A DNA stretch of 64,000 bases from Pseudomonas viridiflava (GCF_900582625.1 NZ_UTIQ01000327.1:124001-188000), one strand, 5' to 3'. Positions 6,936-15,388 are shown, counted from the stretch's first letter. Notes: a model not told the origin generated them from the letters alone. Program-made: numbers and translations.

Positions 6936-7021
6936 TGGTGCCCGGAGCCGGGGTCGAACCGGCACGTTCAAAGAACGAGGGATTTTAAGTCCCTTGCGTC
7001 TACCAATTTCGCCATCCGGGC
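6936..7021 (-). tRNA. tRNA-Leu (anticodon UAA), element attachment site
   Basis: The minus strand folds as an 86-base tRNA including encoded CCA: acceptor GCCCGGA paired with TCCGGGC, anticodon loop ACTTAAAA giving anticodon TAA, a long variable arm typical of class II tRNA-Leu, and a GGTTCGACCCC T-arm. The integrase lies beyond its 3' end, so the attachment core is likely inside the 3' part of this gene, which has been restored intact. Confidence 0.93.
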
Positions 7022-7140
7022 GATGGTGTGTGGCAGCGGCCAATGGCGGTGCTGCGGCACAGAACGAGGGCGGAATATATACAGCCATCGTGCGTGAGGC
7101 AAGCTTCAAGGCATGTAGGAATTGGTCAGCCCTAAAAAGA

Positions 7141-7170
7141 AAAAACCCCGTAGATCAACGAGCTACGGGG
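7141..7170 (-). terminator. Terminator downstream of tRNA-Cys
   Basis: A perfect 8-base stem CCCCGTAG / CTACGGGG (7146-7153 and 7163-7170) with a 9-base loop is followed on the minus strand by TTTTTT. It separates tRNA-Cys from tRNA-Leu, implying that tRNA-Leu has its own promoter in 7022-7140 or depends on read-through. Confidence 0.75.
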
Positions 7171-7181
7171 TCTTTCTATAA

Positions 7182-7255
7182 TGGAGGCCGAGGTCGGAAT
7201 CGAACCGGCGTAAGCGGATTTGCAATCCGCGGCATAACCATTTTGCTACTCGGCC
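7182..7255 (-). tRNA. tRNA-Cys (anticodon GCA)
   Basis: A 74-base cloverleaf with encoded CCA: acceptor GGCCGAG / CTCGGCC, anticodon GCA in the GGATTGCAAATCC stem-loop, and GGTTCGATTCC T-arm. It is the middle member of the Gly-Cys-Leu cluster downstream of pgsA. Confidence 0.93.
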
Positions 7256-7265
7256 TCAAAACGAA

Positions 7266-7286
7266 GACGCCGCAAACTGCGGCGTC
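7266..7286 (-). other. Perfect hairpin between tRNA-Gly and tRNA-Cys
   Basis: GACGCCGCA and TGCGGCGTC make a perfect 9-base stem with a 3-base loop. No T-run follows, so it is more likely a processing signal or stabilising structure in a Gly-Cys precursor than a terminator. Confidence 0.45.
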
Positions 7287-7299
7287 AACGTCAACAAAC

Positions 7300-7375
<76 letters not shown>

Positions 7376-7440
7376 GTCTTGGTGACGGGCGCCATTCTAT
7401 AGAAACCAAACATCCCGTCAACCCCTTGATTCAAAAAACT

Positions 7441-7998
7441 TTATTTATTCCGATTGGGGTTCAGGTGCGGCCAGGCGGCGATCAGGTAATGCACCATCGA
7501 CCACAACGTCAGCCCCGCCGCGACGATCAGCAGAGCAAAGCCAATCACCACGCGCACGGTTTCCGACGGCGGGCTTGCCAGCAGAATAACCAGCGCCAGC
7601 ATTTGCGCCGCGGTCTTCCATTTGCCCAGGTTCGACACCGCAACATGCGCGCGGGCGCCGAGCTCGGCCATCCATTCGCGCAAGGCCGAAATGACGATTT
7701 CGCGCCCGATAATGATCGCTGCCGGCAGCGTCAGCCAAATGGTGTGGTGCTCTTCCACCAGCACCACCAAGGCCACGGCGACCATCAATTTGTCGGCAAC
7801 CGGATCGAGAAAAGCGCCAAACGGGGTGCTCTGCTCCCATCTGCGGGCCAGATAACCGTCCAGCCAATCAGTCGCCGCTGCCACTGCAAATACCGCGCTG
7901 GCCGCCAGGTAGCTCCAGGAAAACGGTAGATAAAACAGCAACAGGAAGATCGGAATCAGCAGAACGCGCAGAACGGTAAGCAGGTTGGGGATATTCAT
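7441..7998 (-). CDS. pgsA: CDP-diacylglycerol--glycerol-3-phosphate 3-phosphatidyltransferase
   Basis: Makes phosphatidylglycerophosphate, the first committed step to phosphatidylglycerol and cardiolipin, in the inner membrane. The 185-residue protein shows the CDP-alcohol phosphatidyltransferase signature in DWLDGYLARR..GAFLDPVADK (Asp, Asp, Gly, Ala-Arg, Gly, Asp, Asp) and about five hydrophobic segments. ATG at 7998 gives the typical MNIPNLLTVLR start; an in-frame GTG lies two codons upstream and no strong ribosome-binding site decides between them. It lies 34 bases after uvrC in the gacA-uvrC-pgsA block. Confidence 0.95.
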   Translation of the reverse strand: MNIPNLLTVLRVLLIPIFLLLFYLPFSWSYLAASAVFAVAAATDWLDGYLARRWEQSTPFGAFLDPVADKLMVAVALVVLVEEHHTIWLTLPAAIIIGREIVISALREWMAELGARAHVAVSNLGKWKTAAQMLALVILLASPPSETVRVVIGFALLIVAAGLTLWSMVHYLIAAWPHLNPNRNK

Positions 7999-8031
7999 CG
8001 GCACAACTAGGCTGCGAGGTGAGCGGGCATT

Positions 8032-9858
8032 CTACTCGCTGTGCAAGGCCGCATAAATCGACTCGGCGAGCTTTTTACTAATTCCAGGCGCTTTGGCGAT
8101 CTCATCGCTGCTGGCGCGCTTTAATTCCTGCAGTCCGCCGAAGTGGTTGAGTAACTCGCGGCGGCGTTTCGGCCCAACGCCTGGCACTTCTTCCAGATTC
8201 GACGTGCGCCGTGTCTTGCCGCGCCGGGCGCGGTGACCGGTGATGGCGAAGCGGTGCGATTCATCGCGGATCTGCTGAATTAAATGCAGCGCCGGCGAGT
8301 TGCCGGGCAAGGTGAATTCGTGGGCCGCGTCGTTCAGGTACAAGGTTTCCAGGCCGGGTTTGCGCGTTACGCCCTTGGCCACGCCGAGCAGAATCAGGTC
8401 CGGCACAGCCAGCTCCTGCAAGACCTCGCGCGCCATCGACAGCTGGCCCTTACCGCCATCGACCAAGAGGATATCGGGCAACTTGCCCTCGCCGTCTTTG
8501 ATCTTGCTGAAACGCCGCGTCAGCGCTTGATGCATCGCAGCGTAGTCGTCGCCGCCGGTAACGCCTTCAATGTTGTAGCGCCGATAGTCGGACTTCAGCG
8601 GCCCCTCCGGCCCAAACACCACGCACGAAGCCACGGTCGCTTCGCCGCTGGAGTGGCTGATGTCGAAGCACTCCATGCGCTGGGGAATTTCATCCATGTT
8701 CAGCGCCTGCGCCAAGGCTTCGAAGCGGGCGGCGATGTGCTGACGGTCAGCGAGGCGCGAAGCCAGCGCCAGCTCGGCGTTGGTCACCGCCAACTGCTGC
8801 CACTTCGCTCGGGTGCCGCGAACTTTGTAGCTGATCGCCAACTCACGGCCGCGCAGCGATTGAATCGCTTCGATAAGCACGGGGAAGTCTTCATGGTCGG
8901 TGTTGACGATCAACTCCGCCGGCAGATCGCGCTCATGGCTGCCGAGGTAATACTGCGCAAGGAACGCGGCGAGCACCTCCCCCACGCCCTCCTCAATCGC
9001 GACCTGCGGGTAGAAATTTTTACTGCCCAACACGCGACCACCCCGCACGCTGATCAGATGCACGCAGGCACCGCCGGGATTGACCATCGCGGCAATCACA
9101 TCGACATCGCCATTGCCGCCTTCCATGCTTTGCTGGTCCTGAACCCGGCGCAGCAAGCCGATTTGATCGCGCAATTCGGCGGCCCGCTCGAATTGCAGAT
9201 TCATCGCTGCCTGTTCCATGCCGGTAGACAACTCGTCGGTAAGCGCATTACTGCGCCCTTCCAGGAACATCACCGAGTGACGCACGTCTTCGGCGTATTC
9301 CTCAGCCGTCACCAAGCCGGCCACGCACGGGCCTTTGCAACGCTTGATCTGGTACTGCAAGCACGGACGGGTGCGGTTTTTGAAGTAACTGTCTTCGCAC
9401 TGGCGGACCAGAAAAGTCTTCTGCAGCAGGCTCAGACTTTCGCGGATCGCACCGGCGCTGGGGTATGGACCGAAGTAGCGACCCTTCAGCTTCTTGGCCC
9501 CACGGTGAATGCTCAGGCGCGGGAACGGACCATCGGACAAGAACACGTAGGGATAGGATTTGTCGTCACGCAACAGAATGTTGTACGGCGGCCGCCATTG
9601 TTTGATCAGCGTTTGCTCAAGCAGCAGCGCTTCGGTTTCGTTGGCGGTGATGGTGGTTTCGATCTGCGCGATCTTGGCCACCAGGGCAGCGGTCTTCGGC
9701 GCCAGTCCGGTTTTGCGGAAGTAACTGGCCAGGCGTTTTTTCAGATTCTTGGCTTTGCCCACATACAGCAGCTTCGCCTCGGCATCGAACATTCGATACA
9801 CGCCGGGGCGGCCACTGCTGGTCGCCAGAAACGCGCTGGCGTCAAACGGTTCGCTCAT
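8032..9858 (-). CDS. uvrC: Excinuclease ABC subunit C
   Basis: Makes both incisions in nucleotide excision repair after UvrAB damage recognition. The 608-residue protein has an N-terminal GIY-YIG nuclease domain (GVYRM at about residue 18, YVGKAKNLKKRL, and E..LIKQWRPPYN), the Cys-rich cluster CEDSYF..RPCLQYQIKRCKGPC, a UVR domain binding UvrB at about 205-240, an RNase H-like nuclease domain with CFDISHSSGE and ILLVDGGKGQL, and a C-terminal helix-hairpin-helix pair. ATG at 9858 is chosen because it follows the gacA stop directly and gives the usual MSEPFDASAF start. Confidence 0.97.
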   Translation of the reverse strand: MSEPFDASAFLATSSGRPGVYRMFDAEAKLLYVGKAKNLKKRLASYFRKTGLAPKTAALVAKIAQIETTITANETEALLLEQTLIKQWRPPYNILLRDDKSYPYVFLSDGPFPRLSIHRGAKKLKGRYFGPYPSAGAIRESLSLLQKTFLVRQCEDSYFKNRTRPCLQYQIKRCKGPCVAGLVTAEEYAEDVRHSVMFLEGRSNALTDELSTGMEQAAMNLQFERAAELRDQIGLLRRVQDQQSMEGGNGDVDVIAAMVNPGGACVHLISVRGGRVLGSKNFYPQVAIEEGVGEVLAAFLAQYYLGSHERDLPAELIVNTDHEDFPVLIEAIQSLRGRELAISYKVRGTRAKWQQLAVTNAELALASRLADRQHIAARFEALAQALNMDEIPQRMECFDISHSSGEATVASCVVFGPEGPLKSDYRRYNIEGVTGGDDYAAMHQALTRRFSKIKDGEGKLPDILLVDGGKGQLSMAREVLQELAVPDLILLGVAKGVTRKPGLETLYLNDAAHEFTLPGNSPALHLIQQIRDESHRFAITGHRARRGKTRRTSNLEEVPGVGPKRRRELLNHFGGLQELKRASSDEIAKAPGISKKLAESIYAALHSE

Positions 9859-9859
9859 T

Positions 9860-10504
9860 TCAACTGGTGGCATCGACCATCCCGTGACGCACCGCCAACA
9901 AGGCCAGCTCTACGTCACTGGTGATTTCCAGCTTTTCGAAAATGCGATAGCGGTAGGTGTTCACGGTTTTCGGTGAGAGGCAGAGCTTGTCGGAGATGGT
10001 TTGTACTTTTTGACAACCGGCGATCATTAACGCGATCTGGATTTCCCGCTCAGACAATAGGTCGAACGGCGAACCACTGGTTTGTGGTTGGAACGATTTC
10101 AGCGCCAGCTGCTGGGCAATTTGCGGGCTGATGTAACGCTGCCCGCCAAACACCATACGAATGGCTTGGACCATCTCTTCCAGCGCCGCGCCCTTGGTCA
10201 GATAACCTGCCGCGCCGGCTTGCAGCAAACGCGTCGGAAACGGGTCATCTTCACAGACTGTGACGGCGATGACTTTCATATCGGGGTGACTGCGCAGCAG
10301 CTTGCGGGTGGCTTCAAGACCGCCGATGCCTGGCATTTTGATGTCCATCAGGACGACGTCCGGTTTGACCTCGCGCGCCTTCTTCAGCGACTCCTCCCCC
10401 GAGTCGGCCTGACCGACAACCTGAAGGCCGTCGATATCGTCGAGCATGCGCGTAATACCGGTTCGAACCAGATCGTGGTCATCGACCACTAGCACCCTAA
10501 TCAA
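9860..10504 (-). CDS. gacA: Response regulator GacA
   Basis: Partner of the GacS sensor; its phosphorylated form drives transcription of the Rsm small RNAs that relieve RsmA/E repression of secondary metabolism. The 214-residue protein has a receiver domain with Asp54 (VVLMDIKMPG) and a C-terminal LuxR-type helix-turn-helix (LSEREIQIALMIAGC, LCLSPKTVNTYRYRIFEKL). The start is TTG at 10504, placed by AGGTG just upstream and by alignment with the family's IRVLVVDDHDLVRTG; the frame opens further upstream without support. The TTG codon may limit expression. It is directly followed by uvrC. Confidence 0.95.
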   Translation of the reverse strand: MIRVLVVDDHDLVRTGITRMLDDIDGLQVVGQADSGEESLKKAREVKPDVVLMDIKMPGIGGLEATRKLLRSHPDMKVIAVTVCEDDPFPTRLLQAGAAGYLTKGAALEEMVQAIRMVFGGQRYISPQIAQQLALKSFQPQTSGSPFDLLSEREIQIALMIAGCQKVQTISDKLCLSPKTVNTYRYRIFEKLEITSDVELALLAVRHGMVDATS

Positions 10505-10727
10505 GCGACACCTCTTGCGCGTCAAAGCCGCTTGGCGAAGCGGTCTTATGGGAAGGCGGACACCTTAACAAAATCTCCTTACATGGCCTAGCTTGGCGCA
10601 TATCAGTCAAATAGCCAACGCCAGAATCTTGGACGCGTGCGCGCGTTTGCCACGCAAAACTAGCGCCGTCGCGCATCCTTGAAGCCCGGAGGTGGCGCTG
10701 CTCGAAATATGACTTTAGGCTTCGGGT

Positions 10728-11381
10728 ATGACTGACAACGCCAATACCGCGCCCCTGTCGCCACCTGAACGCATCATTGTCGCCGACGATCACCCGGTGT
10801 TTCGCGATGGCCTGAGCCGTATCGTGCAGCGCGTCTTCCCCCAGGCAGCCGTGCAAGAAGCCAGCGATATGGCCGATGTACTGCGGCTGGCTCATGACGG
10901 CCCAGCACCTAGCATTTTCTTGCTCGACCTGCTGTTTCCCGGGCAGTCGCCGCAAGCGATCAGCGCATTGCGAACGTCCTTCAAGCGCAGTTCCATCGTC
11001 ATCGTCTCGATGGTCGACGACCGAGGGCTGATCGATGAGGTGATGGCCGCTGGCGCCGATGGTTTTATCGGCAAAGCCACGCCACCTGATGAAATCGTCC
11101 AAGCGCTGCTGGCGGTACGTGCCGGGGAATTCGTTTTGGCCACTGGGCCTGCCGGGCTCCCAGGGTTTATCAAACATGGCAGCGCGCTGGCTCAACTGAC
11201 ACCGCGACAACGCGAAGTGTTGGTGCTGGTGGCACGCGGTTTGTCCAATAAAGAAATTGCGCGGGAGCTGGCTATTTCGCCCTTCACCGTGCGCATTCAT
11301 GTGTCTTCCCTGCTGCACATTCTCGACGTGACGACCCGCACCGCCGCCGCTGCACTCGCGGCAAAAGCCGGGCTTAACTGA
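10728..11381 (+). CDS. LuxR-family response regulator
   Basis: The 217-residue protein has a receiver domain (IIVADDHPVFRDG; phospho-acceptor Asp67 in FLLDLLFPG; Lys in FIGKATPP) and a C-terminal LuxR helix-turn-helix (LTPRQREVLVLVARGLSNKEIAREL..TVRIHVSSLL). The end lies 3 bases from the end of the convergent hybrid kinase gene at 11385-13016, so that kinase is the likely partner. It resembles the ErdR/AgmR-type regulators of Pseudomonas in architecture, but I cannot assign it to one. The ribosome-binding site before the ATG is poor, so the start is less certain. Confidence 0.85.
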   Translation: MTDNANTAPLSPPERIIVADDHPVFRDGLSRIVQRVFPQAAVQEASDMADVLRLAHDGPAPSIFLLDLLFPGQSPQAISALRTSFKRSSIVIVSMVDDRGLIDEVMAAGADGFIGKATPPDEIVQALLAVRAGEFVLATGPAGLPGFIKHGSALAQLTPRQREVLVLVARGLSNKEIARELAISPFTVRIHVSSLLHILDVTTRTAAAALAAKAGLN

Positions 11382-11384
11382 AGG

Positions 11385-13016
11385 CTACGACGCCTGCTCC
11401 TCCAGTTTCAGCGCCACCAGCAGCGACCGCAGCTCCGCCGGATGCACCGGTTTTGGCAGCACCGGAATGGCCGGGTCATTCACCGCTTCCTGCAAGCGCC
11501 GCACGTCGTGGCCGGTGACGATGATCGCCGGAATATTACGCCCGCTAAGTTGGCGTACGTAGGTGATGCAATCCGCGCCGGACGCTTCGGTATCCAGATC
11601 GAAATCGGTGATCACCAGGTCGTAGGGGTTATGGCTACGCGGAATCGAGGTGTAAGTGTCCACGTTGCAGCCCCACTTCTGCAGCAAGGTGGCGGTCGCC
11701 AACAGAACGTTGTCGTCATCCTCAATCAGACACACACGCAACCCGCCGAGCATCGGCGATGCCAGCGGCCGAGGCGCTGCCGGCGAGCCCTGGACGGCGG
11801 GCGGCGAAACCACCCGCAGACCATCAATCGCCACGACGGTGCCGGTGCCCACGGTCGAGCGAATGCGGATGGACAGGTCCATCAATTGCCCCAGGCGTTT
11901 GACGATGGCAAGCCCCAGCCCCATGCCCTCCACGTCTTTGCCACGGGCCTGACGCACGCGGTAGAACTCCTCGAAAACGCTGCCCAGATGGGCTTCGGCA
12001 ATGCCGACGCCTTTGTCATACATTTCGATGGAAAGCTGGTCACCGCGCCGGCGACAGCCGATCAGCAACGGCCGGCCCGGCGCATATTTCAGCGCATTGG
12101 TGAGCAGGTTTTGCAGCATGGTGGTGAGCAAACCGGGGTCGGCGCCAACGTAGGTCGGCGGGCAATGAACGCGGATCGCCACGCCCGCCCAGCGCGCGGC
12201 CTCGGCGTTCTGCTGCACCAGTTGCTGCAGCAAGGTGTGCAGCGCCAGGGTTTCCACATGCGGCGTGACGCGGCCGCTGTCCAGCGAGTACATGTCGAGG
12301 ATGGTGCGAAACAGACGCGACACGCTGTGCAGAGACTTGTCGACGTTGTCCACCAGCCGCTGCTGCTCGGCGTCGAGCCGACCATCGCGCAGGCACGCCG
12401 TAAACAGGCTGATCGAGTGAATGGGCTGACGTAAATCGTGGCTGGCCTGCGCCAGAAATTGCGACTTGGCCTGGTTCGCCGCGCGCTCAGCCTCCGCGGA
12501 GTCATGCGTGCGCTTGAGCAGCGCGTACATATAACCGGGCACCATCAGCGTGGTGATGATCAGCGTGATGGTCATGAACGGTTGCGCCTGCCAGTACGCC
12601 GAGCTGCTGGCGGTAATGGCCAGCGACGCTATCGCCATGGCCGTCGCCACCAATAAATAGCGTGGCCCGTAGCGCAAGCCGTAGCCAACCGTCACCCACA
12701 ACAGAATGCCGTACACCGGCAGCATGGCGGCGCTGCCCACCGCCATGGTCAGCGTGATGCAACTGAAGTCGGTGAGCAGCGTGAAGGTGCGTCGCACCGG
12801 GTGCTCGCCGGGCCGCCGACAGATGTCCCACCACAGCAGCAACGACACCGCAAAGAACAACAAACCGAAGCAGGCGACCAGCCAGGCAAGCTCACGGTCG
12901 ATGATCGATTGGAAATACACCCAAAACATGTAGCTGACAGTGATCGGCGTAATGATCAAACGCACCGCCGCCTGGGCGCGTTCGGTGTCGTACGGGCGAC
13001 GCGCGCGCGTAGGCAT
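11385..13016 (-). CDS. Membrane hybrid histidine kinase with C-terminal receiver
   Basis: The 543-residue protein has an N-terminal membrane domain with about six hydrophobic segments (residues 20-165), a phosphoacceptor His193 in QASHDLRQPIH, an ATP-binding domain with N box (NLLTNALKYAPG), DKGVGIAEA and GMGLGLAIVKRLG, and a receiver domain from about residue 418 (CLIEDDDN; Asp in LVITDFDLD; Lys in VLPKP). There is no periplasmic sensor domain, so the membrane helices themselves probably sense the signal. ATG at 13016 has AAGGA upstream. It is convergent with the LuxR regulator at 10728. The stimulus is unknown. Confidence 0.88.
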   Translation of the reverse strand: MPTRARRPYDTERAQAAVRLIITPITVSYMFWVYFQSIIDRELAWLVACFGLLFFAVSLLLWWDICRRPGEHPVRRTFTLLTDFSCITLTMAVGSAAMLPVYGILLWVTVGYGLRYGPRYLLVATAMAIASLAITASSSAYWQAQPFMTITLIITTLMVPGYMYALLKRTHDSAEAERAANQAKSQFLAQASHDLRQPIHSISLFTACLRDGRLDAEQQRLVDNVDKSLHSVSRLFRTILDMYSLDSGRVTPHVETLALHTLLQQLVQQNAEAARWAGVAIRVHCPPTYVGADPGLLTTMLQNLLTNALKYAPGRPLLIGCRRRGDQLSIEMYDKGVGIAEAHLGSVFEEFYRVRQARGKDVEGMGLGLAIVKRLGQLMDLSIRIRSTVGTGTVVAIDGLRVVSPPAVQGSPAAPRPLASPMLGGLRVCLIEDDDNVLLATATLLQKWGCNVDTYTSIPRSHNPYDLVITDFDLDTEASGADCITYVRQLSGRNIPAIIVTGHDVRRLQEAVNDPAIPVLPKPVHPAELRSLLVALKLEEQAS

Positions 13017-13105
13017 AAGCAATCCTTGCAAACCGACTTAACAGATGCGTTCCACCCTAAGCGGTCGCACCCCAGAGGACAAGACGCTAGCAGGCTTGAG
13101 CGGCT

Positions 13106-13152
13106 GAGCGCCGTAGTACACCCGTACTATTCCTCGTGCCTACACGGCGCTC
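13106..13152. other. Nested inverted repeat upstream of the lipoprotein gene
   Basis: An outer perfect 9-base stem GAGCGCCGT (13106-13114) / ACGGCGCTC (13144-13152) encloses a second perfect stem AGTAC-ACCC-GTACT (13115-13128) and a 15-base spacer. It lies between two gene starts and codes for nothing obvious. It could be a structured leader, a small RNA, or a dispersed repeat. Confidence 0.5.
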
Positions 13153-13230
13153 ATAGACTTCCCGCCTTCGCTTCGGCATTTCGGTCGAGGCCCGGTCTCC
13201 TATAACCCGGCAAACCAGAGGGAACTGCAG

Positions 13231-13590
13231 ATGAAGATCAAGGGAACACTGAGCGCATTGTTCGTTTTGCCCGTGCTGGCCACGCTCGCCGGCTGCTTGC
13301 CGCAAAACACCCAAACCCAAGGCCTGAATAACGTACAAACGGCGAACGGCCCGTGCGCGCCGAGTACCACCGCCGACTTGATTTCAACCGGCCGCAGCCT
13401 ATTGGCCATCACCAACTCGGTGCTGGAAACCCAGCAAAACCTGAGCGGCAATTCTGCCGGTTACGCACAACGCGTCCAGGCCGCCGAGCATGCGCAGAAG
13501 GTTGATCAGGGCAACAAGGTCCTCGACAACGTGGAGTCGCTGACAGGCGGCCCAAGCACCGGCTGCGCCCCAACCAGCGCCTCTCGCTAA
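13231..13590 (+). CDS. Small hypothetical lipoprotein
   Basis: The 119-residue protein has a short lipoprotein signal peptide with lipobox LAGC and lipidated Cys22; residue 23 is Leu rather than Asp, which favours the outer membrane. The mature part is Gln/Asn/Ser/Thr-rich, with two further cysteines (near residues 42 and 113) that could form a disulfide. GAGGGAA precedes the ATG. No domain is recognised. It ends before a terminator and tRNA-Ser. Confidence 0.75.
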   Translation: MKIKGTLSALFVLPVLATLAGCLPQNTQTQGLNNVQTANGPCAPSTTADLISTGRSLLAITNSVLETQQNLSGNSAGYAQRVQAAEHAQKVDQGNKVLDNVESLTGGPSTGCAPTSASR

Positions 13591-13603
13591 GCTAAAACGC
13601 CGG

Positions 13604-13635
13604 CAAAAAAAGCCCCGCGTTGCGCGGGGCTTTTC
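13604..13635. terminator. Bidirectional terminator between lipoprotein gene and tRNA-Ser
   Basis: A perfect stem GCCCCGCG / CGCGGGGC (13612-13619 and 13623-13630) with loop TTG has an A-run before and a T-run after. It can end both the plus-strand lipoprotein gene and the minus-strand tRNA-Ser. Confidence 0.85.
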
Positions 13636-13644
13636 GTTTTCAGA

Positions 13645-13732
13645 TGGCGGAGGCGGTGAGATTCGAACTCACGGACCTGTTACAGTCGGCAGTTTTCAAG
13701 ACTGCTGCCTTAAACCGCTCGGCCACACCTCC
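13645..13732 (-). tRNA. tRNA-Ser (anticodon UGA)
   Basis: The minus strand folds as an 88-base class II tRNA with encoded CCA: acceptor GGAGGTG paired with CGCCTCC (one G-T pair), anticodon TGA in CAGTCTTGAAAACTG, a long variable arm and GAGTTCGAATCTC T-arm. It is next to yccA, as in other pseudomonads. Confidence 0.94.
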
Positions 13733-13864
13733 GAAGTGCGGGCGAATCATACCGGAAGGAAACACACTGTCAAACTCTGCGGGTTGGCAGCTACAAGTGC
13801 TCTGTTATGATCGCCAAGACTACGGTCACGGAACCCAACAAGCCGTCTATTCAGGAGTGTCGCC

Positions 13865-14533
13865 ATGCACGAACAAGATTACGCACTCGGCCACGCGCAG
13901 GTCGAGCAGCAAGAAGTCAGCCGCGTACTGCGCAACACCTACGGGCTGCTGGCCCTCACCCTCGCCTTCAGTGGCGTGGTTGCGTTTTTTGCCCAGCAGA
14001 TGCGCGTTCCCTATCCCAATATTTTCGTCGTTCTGATCGGCTTCTACGGTCTGTTTTTCCTCACCGTAAAACTGCGTGATTCCGCATGGGGTCTGGTTTC
14101 CACCTTCGCCCTTACCGGCTTCATGGGTTACACGCTCGGTCCGATCCTTAACCGTTATCTGGGTATGGCCAACGGTCCGGAGCTGATCAGCTCGGCCTTC
14201 GCCATGACCGCTCTGGTGTTCTGCGGCTTGTCGGCTTATGTGCTCACCACCCGTAAAGACATGAGCTTCCTGGCCGGTTTTATCACCGCCGGTTTCTTCG
14301 TGTTGCTCGGCGCGGTGCTGGTCAGCATGTTCTTCCAGATCAGCGGTCTGCAGTTGGCAATCAGCGCAGCGTTCGTGCTGTTCTCGTCGGCCTGCATCCT
14401 GTTCCAGACCAGCCAGATCATTCATGGCGGCGAGCGCAACTACATTATGGCGACCGTCAGCTTGTACATTTCGATCTACAACCTGTTCATCAGCCTGCTG
14501 CAAATTTTCGGCATCATGAGCAGCGACGACTGA
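13865..14533 (+). CDS. yccA: Bax inhibitor-1/YccA family membrane protein
   Basis: The 222-residue protein has seven hydrophobic segments and the family C-terminus with LYISIYNLFISLLQIFGI. In E. coli YccA is a substrate and modulator of the FtsH membrane protease; that role is transferred by family. CAGGAGTG stands before the ATG. It is a single-gene unit, with tRNA-Ser divergent upstream and a strong terminator 15 bases downstream. Confidence 0.9.
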   Translation: MHEQDYALGHAQVEQQEVSRVLRNTYGLLALTLAFSGVVAFFAQQMRVPYPNIFVVLIGFYGLFFLTVKLRDSAWGLVSTFALTGFMGYTLGPILNRYLGMANGPELISSAFAMTALVFCGLSAYVLTTRKDMSFLAGFITAGFFVLLGAVLVSMFFQISGLQLAISAAFVLFSSACILFQTSQIIHGGERNYIMATVSLYISIYNLFISLLQIFGIMSSDD

Positions 14534-14550
14534 TTCAGGCGTCGTAGAAA

Positions 14551-14574
14551 AAGCCCGCTTCGGCGGGCTTTTTT
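14551..14574 (+). terminator. Terminator after yccA
   Basis: AAGCCCGC-TTCG-GCGGGCTT forms a perfect 8-base stem with a UUCG tetraloop followed by TTTT. It separates yccA from the tus operon. Confidence 0.9.
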
Positions 14575-14634
14575 ATGTCTGAAATCGGCAAAGCGCCGTA
14601 TTATTCCGCCTGTTTTTTCTGATCGGTCAGCGCC

Positions 14635-15027
14635 ATGAAATTCGCTATCGCCCTGTTCTCTGCGCCCCACGCGCCCTCATCACGACGCGCTTTGCGTTTC
14701 GCCGAGACGGTGCTGGCCGGCGGTCACGAGATTGTGCGGGTGTTCTTTTATCAGGACGGTGTCTACAGCGCCGCCGCCACGCCGGTTTCCCCGCAGGACG
14801 AACTGGACACCGCTGCCGCCTGGTCAACCTTCATTGCCACCCACACCCTCGACGGCGTGGTGTGCATCGCCGCCGCCCTGCGCCGCGGCGTGTTGAACGA
14901 AGAAGAAGCCCAACGCTACGAACGCAGCGCCGCCAGCCTGGCCAAGCCGTGGGAGCTTTCCGGCCTGGGCCAGTTGCATGAAGCGGCGCAACTCGCTGAC
15001 CGCCTTGTCTGCTTCGGAGGGCCGTGA
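14635..15027 (+). CDS. tusD: Sulfurtransferase TusD
   Basis: Sulfur-relay subunit of the TusBCD complex, which takes persulfide sulfur from TusA and passes it through TusE to MnmA for 2-thiouridine synthesis at tRNA wobble U34. The 130-residue protein belongs to the DsrE family, with the active Cys77 in DGVVCIAAALRRGVL. It is first of four tightly packed genes (tusD, tusC, tusB, tusE). The client enzyme MnmA is also encoded in this window. Confidence 0.94.
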   Translation: MKFAIALFSAPHAPSSRRALRFAETVLAGGHEIVRVFFYQDGVYSAAATPVSPQDELDTAAAWSTFIATHTLDGVVCIAAALRRGVLNEEEAQRYERSAASLAKPWELSGLGQLHEAAQLADRLVCFGGP

Positions 15028-15028
15028 A

Positions 15029-15388
15029 GTGTCCAAGTCTTTGCTGATTATTTGCCGCCAGGCCCCGTGGTCCGGCCCCGGTGCGCGTGAAGCGTTGGAC
15101 ATTGCCCTGGCTGGCGGCGCATTCGATTTACCCATCAGCCTGCTATTTCTTGACGACGGCGTGTTCCAACTGCAAACCGCGCAGCACGCCGTTGCGGTGC
15201 AACAAAAAGACCTCACCGCCAACCTGCAAGCGCTGCCCTTGTTTGGCGTCGACGCTCTGTACGCGTCCACCCGCAGCCTCGACGAGCGCGGCCTGAGCGG
15301 CCAGCCGTTGAGCCCCCCAGTGCAAGCGCTCGACGACACCGCCCTCACCGTTCTCATCGCCCAACACGACCAGGTGATCACGCTCTAA
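15029..15388 (+). CDS. tusC: Sulfurtransferase complex subunit TusC
   Basis: A 119-residue DsrF-type subunit of TusBCD. The start is GTG at 15029, one base after the tusD stop, with GGAGG at 15016-15020; the open frame extends into tusD but without support. The protein begins SKSLLIICRQAPWSGPGARE and keeps FLDDGVFQL, characteristic of DsrF. It has no relay cysteine equivalent to that of TusD. Confidence 0.92.
   Translation: MSKSLLIICRQAPWSGPGAREALDIALAGGAFDLPISLLFLDDGVFQLQTAQHAVAVQQKDLTANLQALPLFGVDALYASTRSLDERGLSGQPLSPPVQALDDTALTVLIAQHDQVITL

Noticed and set aside
8284..9924. A 546-codon open frame on the strand opposite uvrC
   Set aside because: It mirrors uvrC codons in GC-rich DNA, has no family motif, and no plausible ribosome-binding site.
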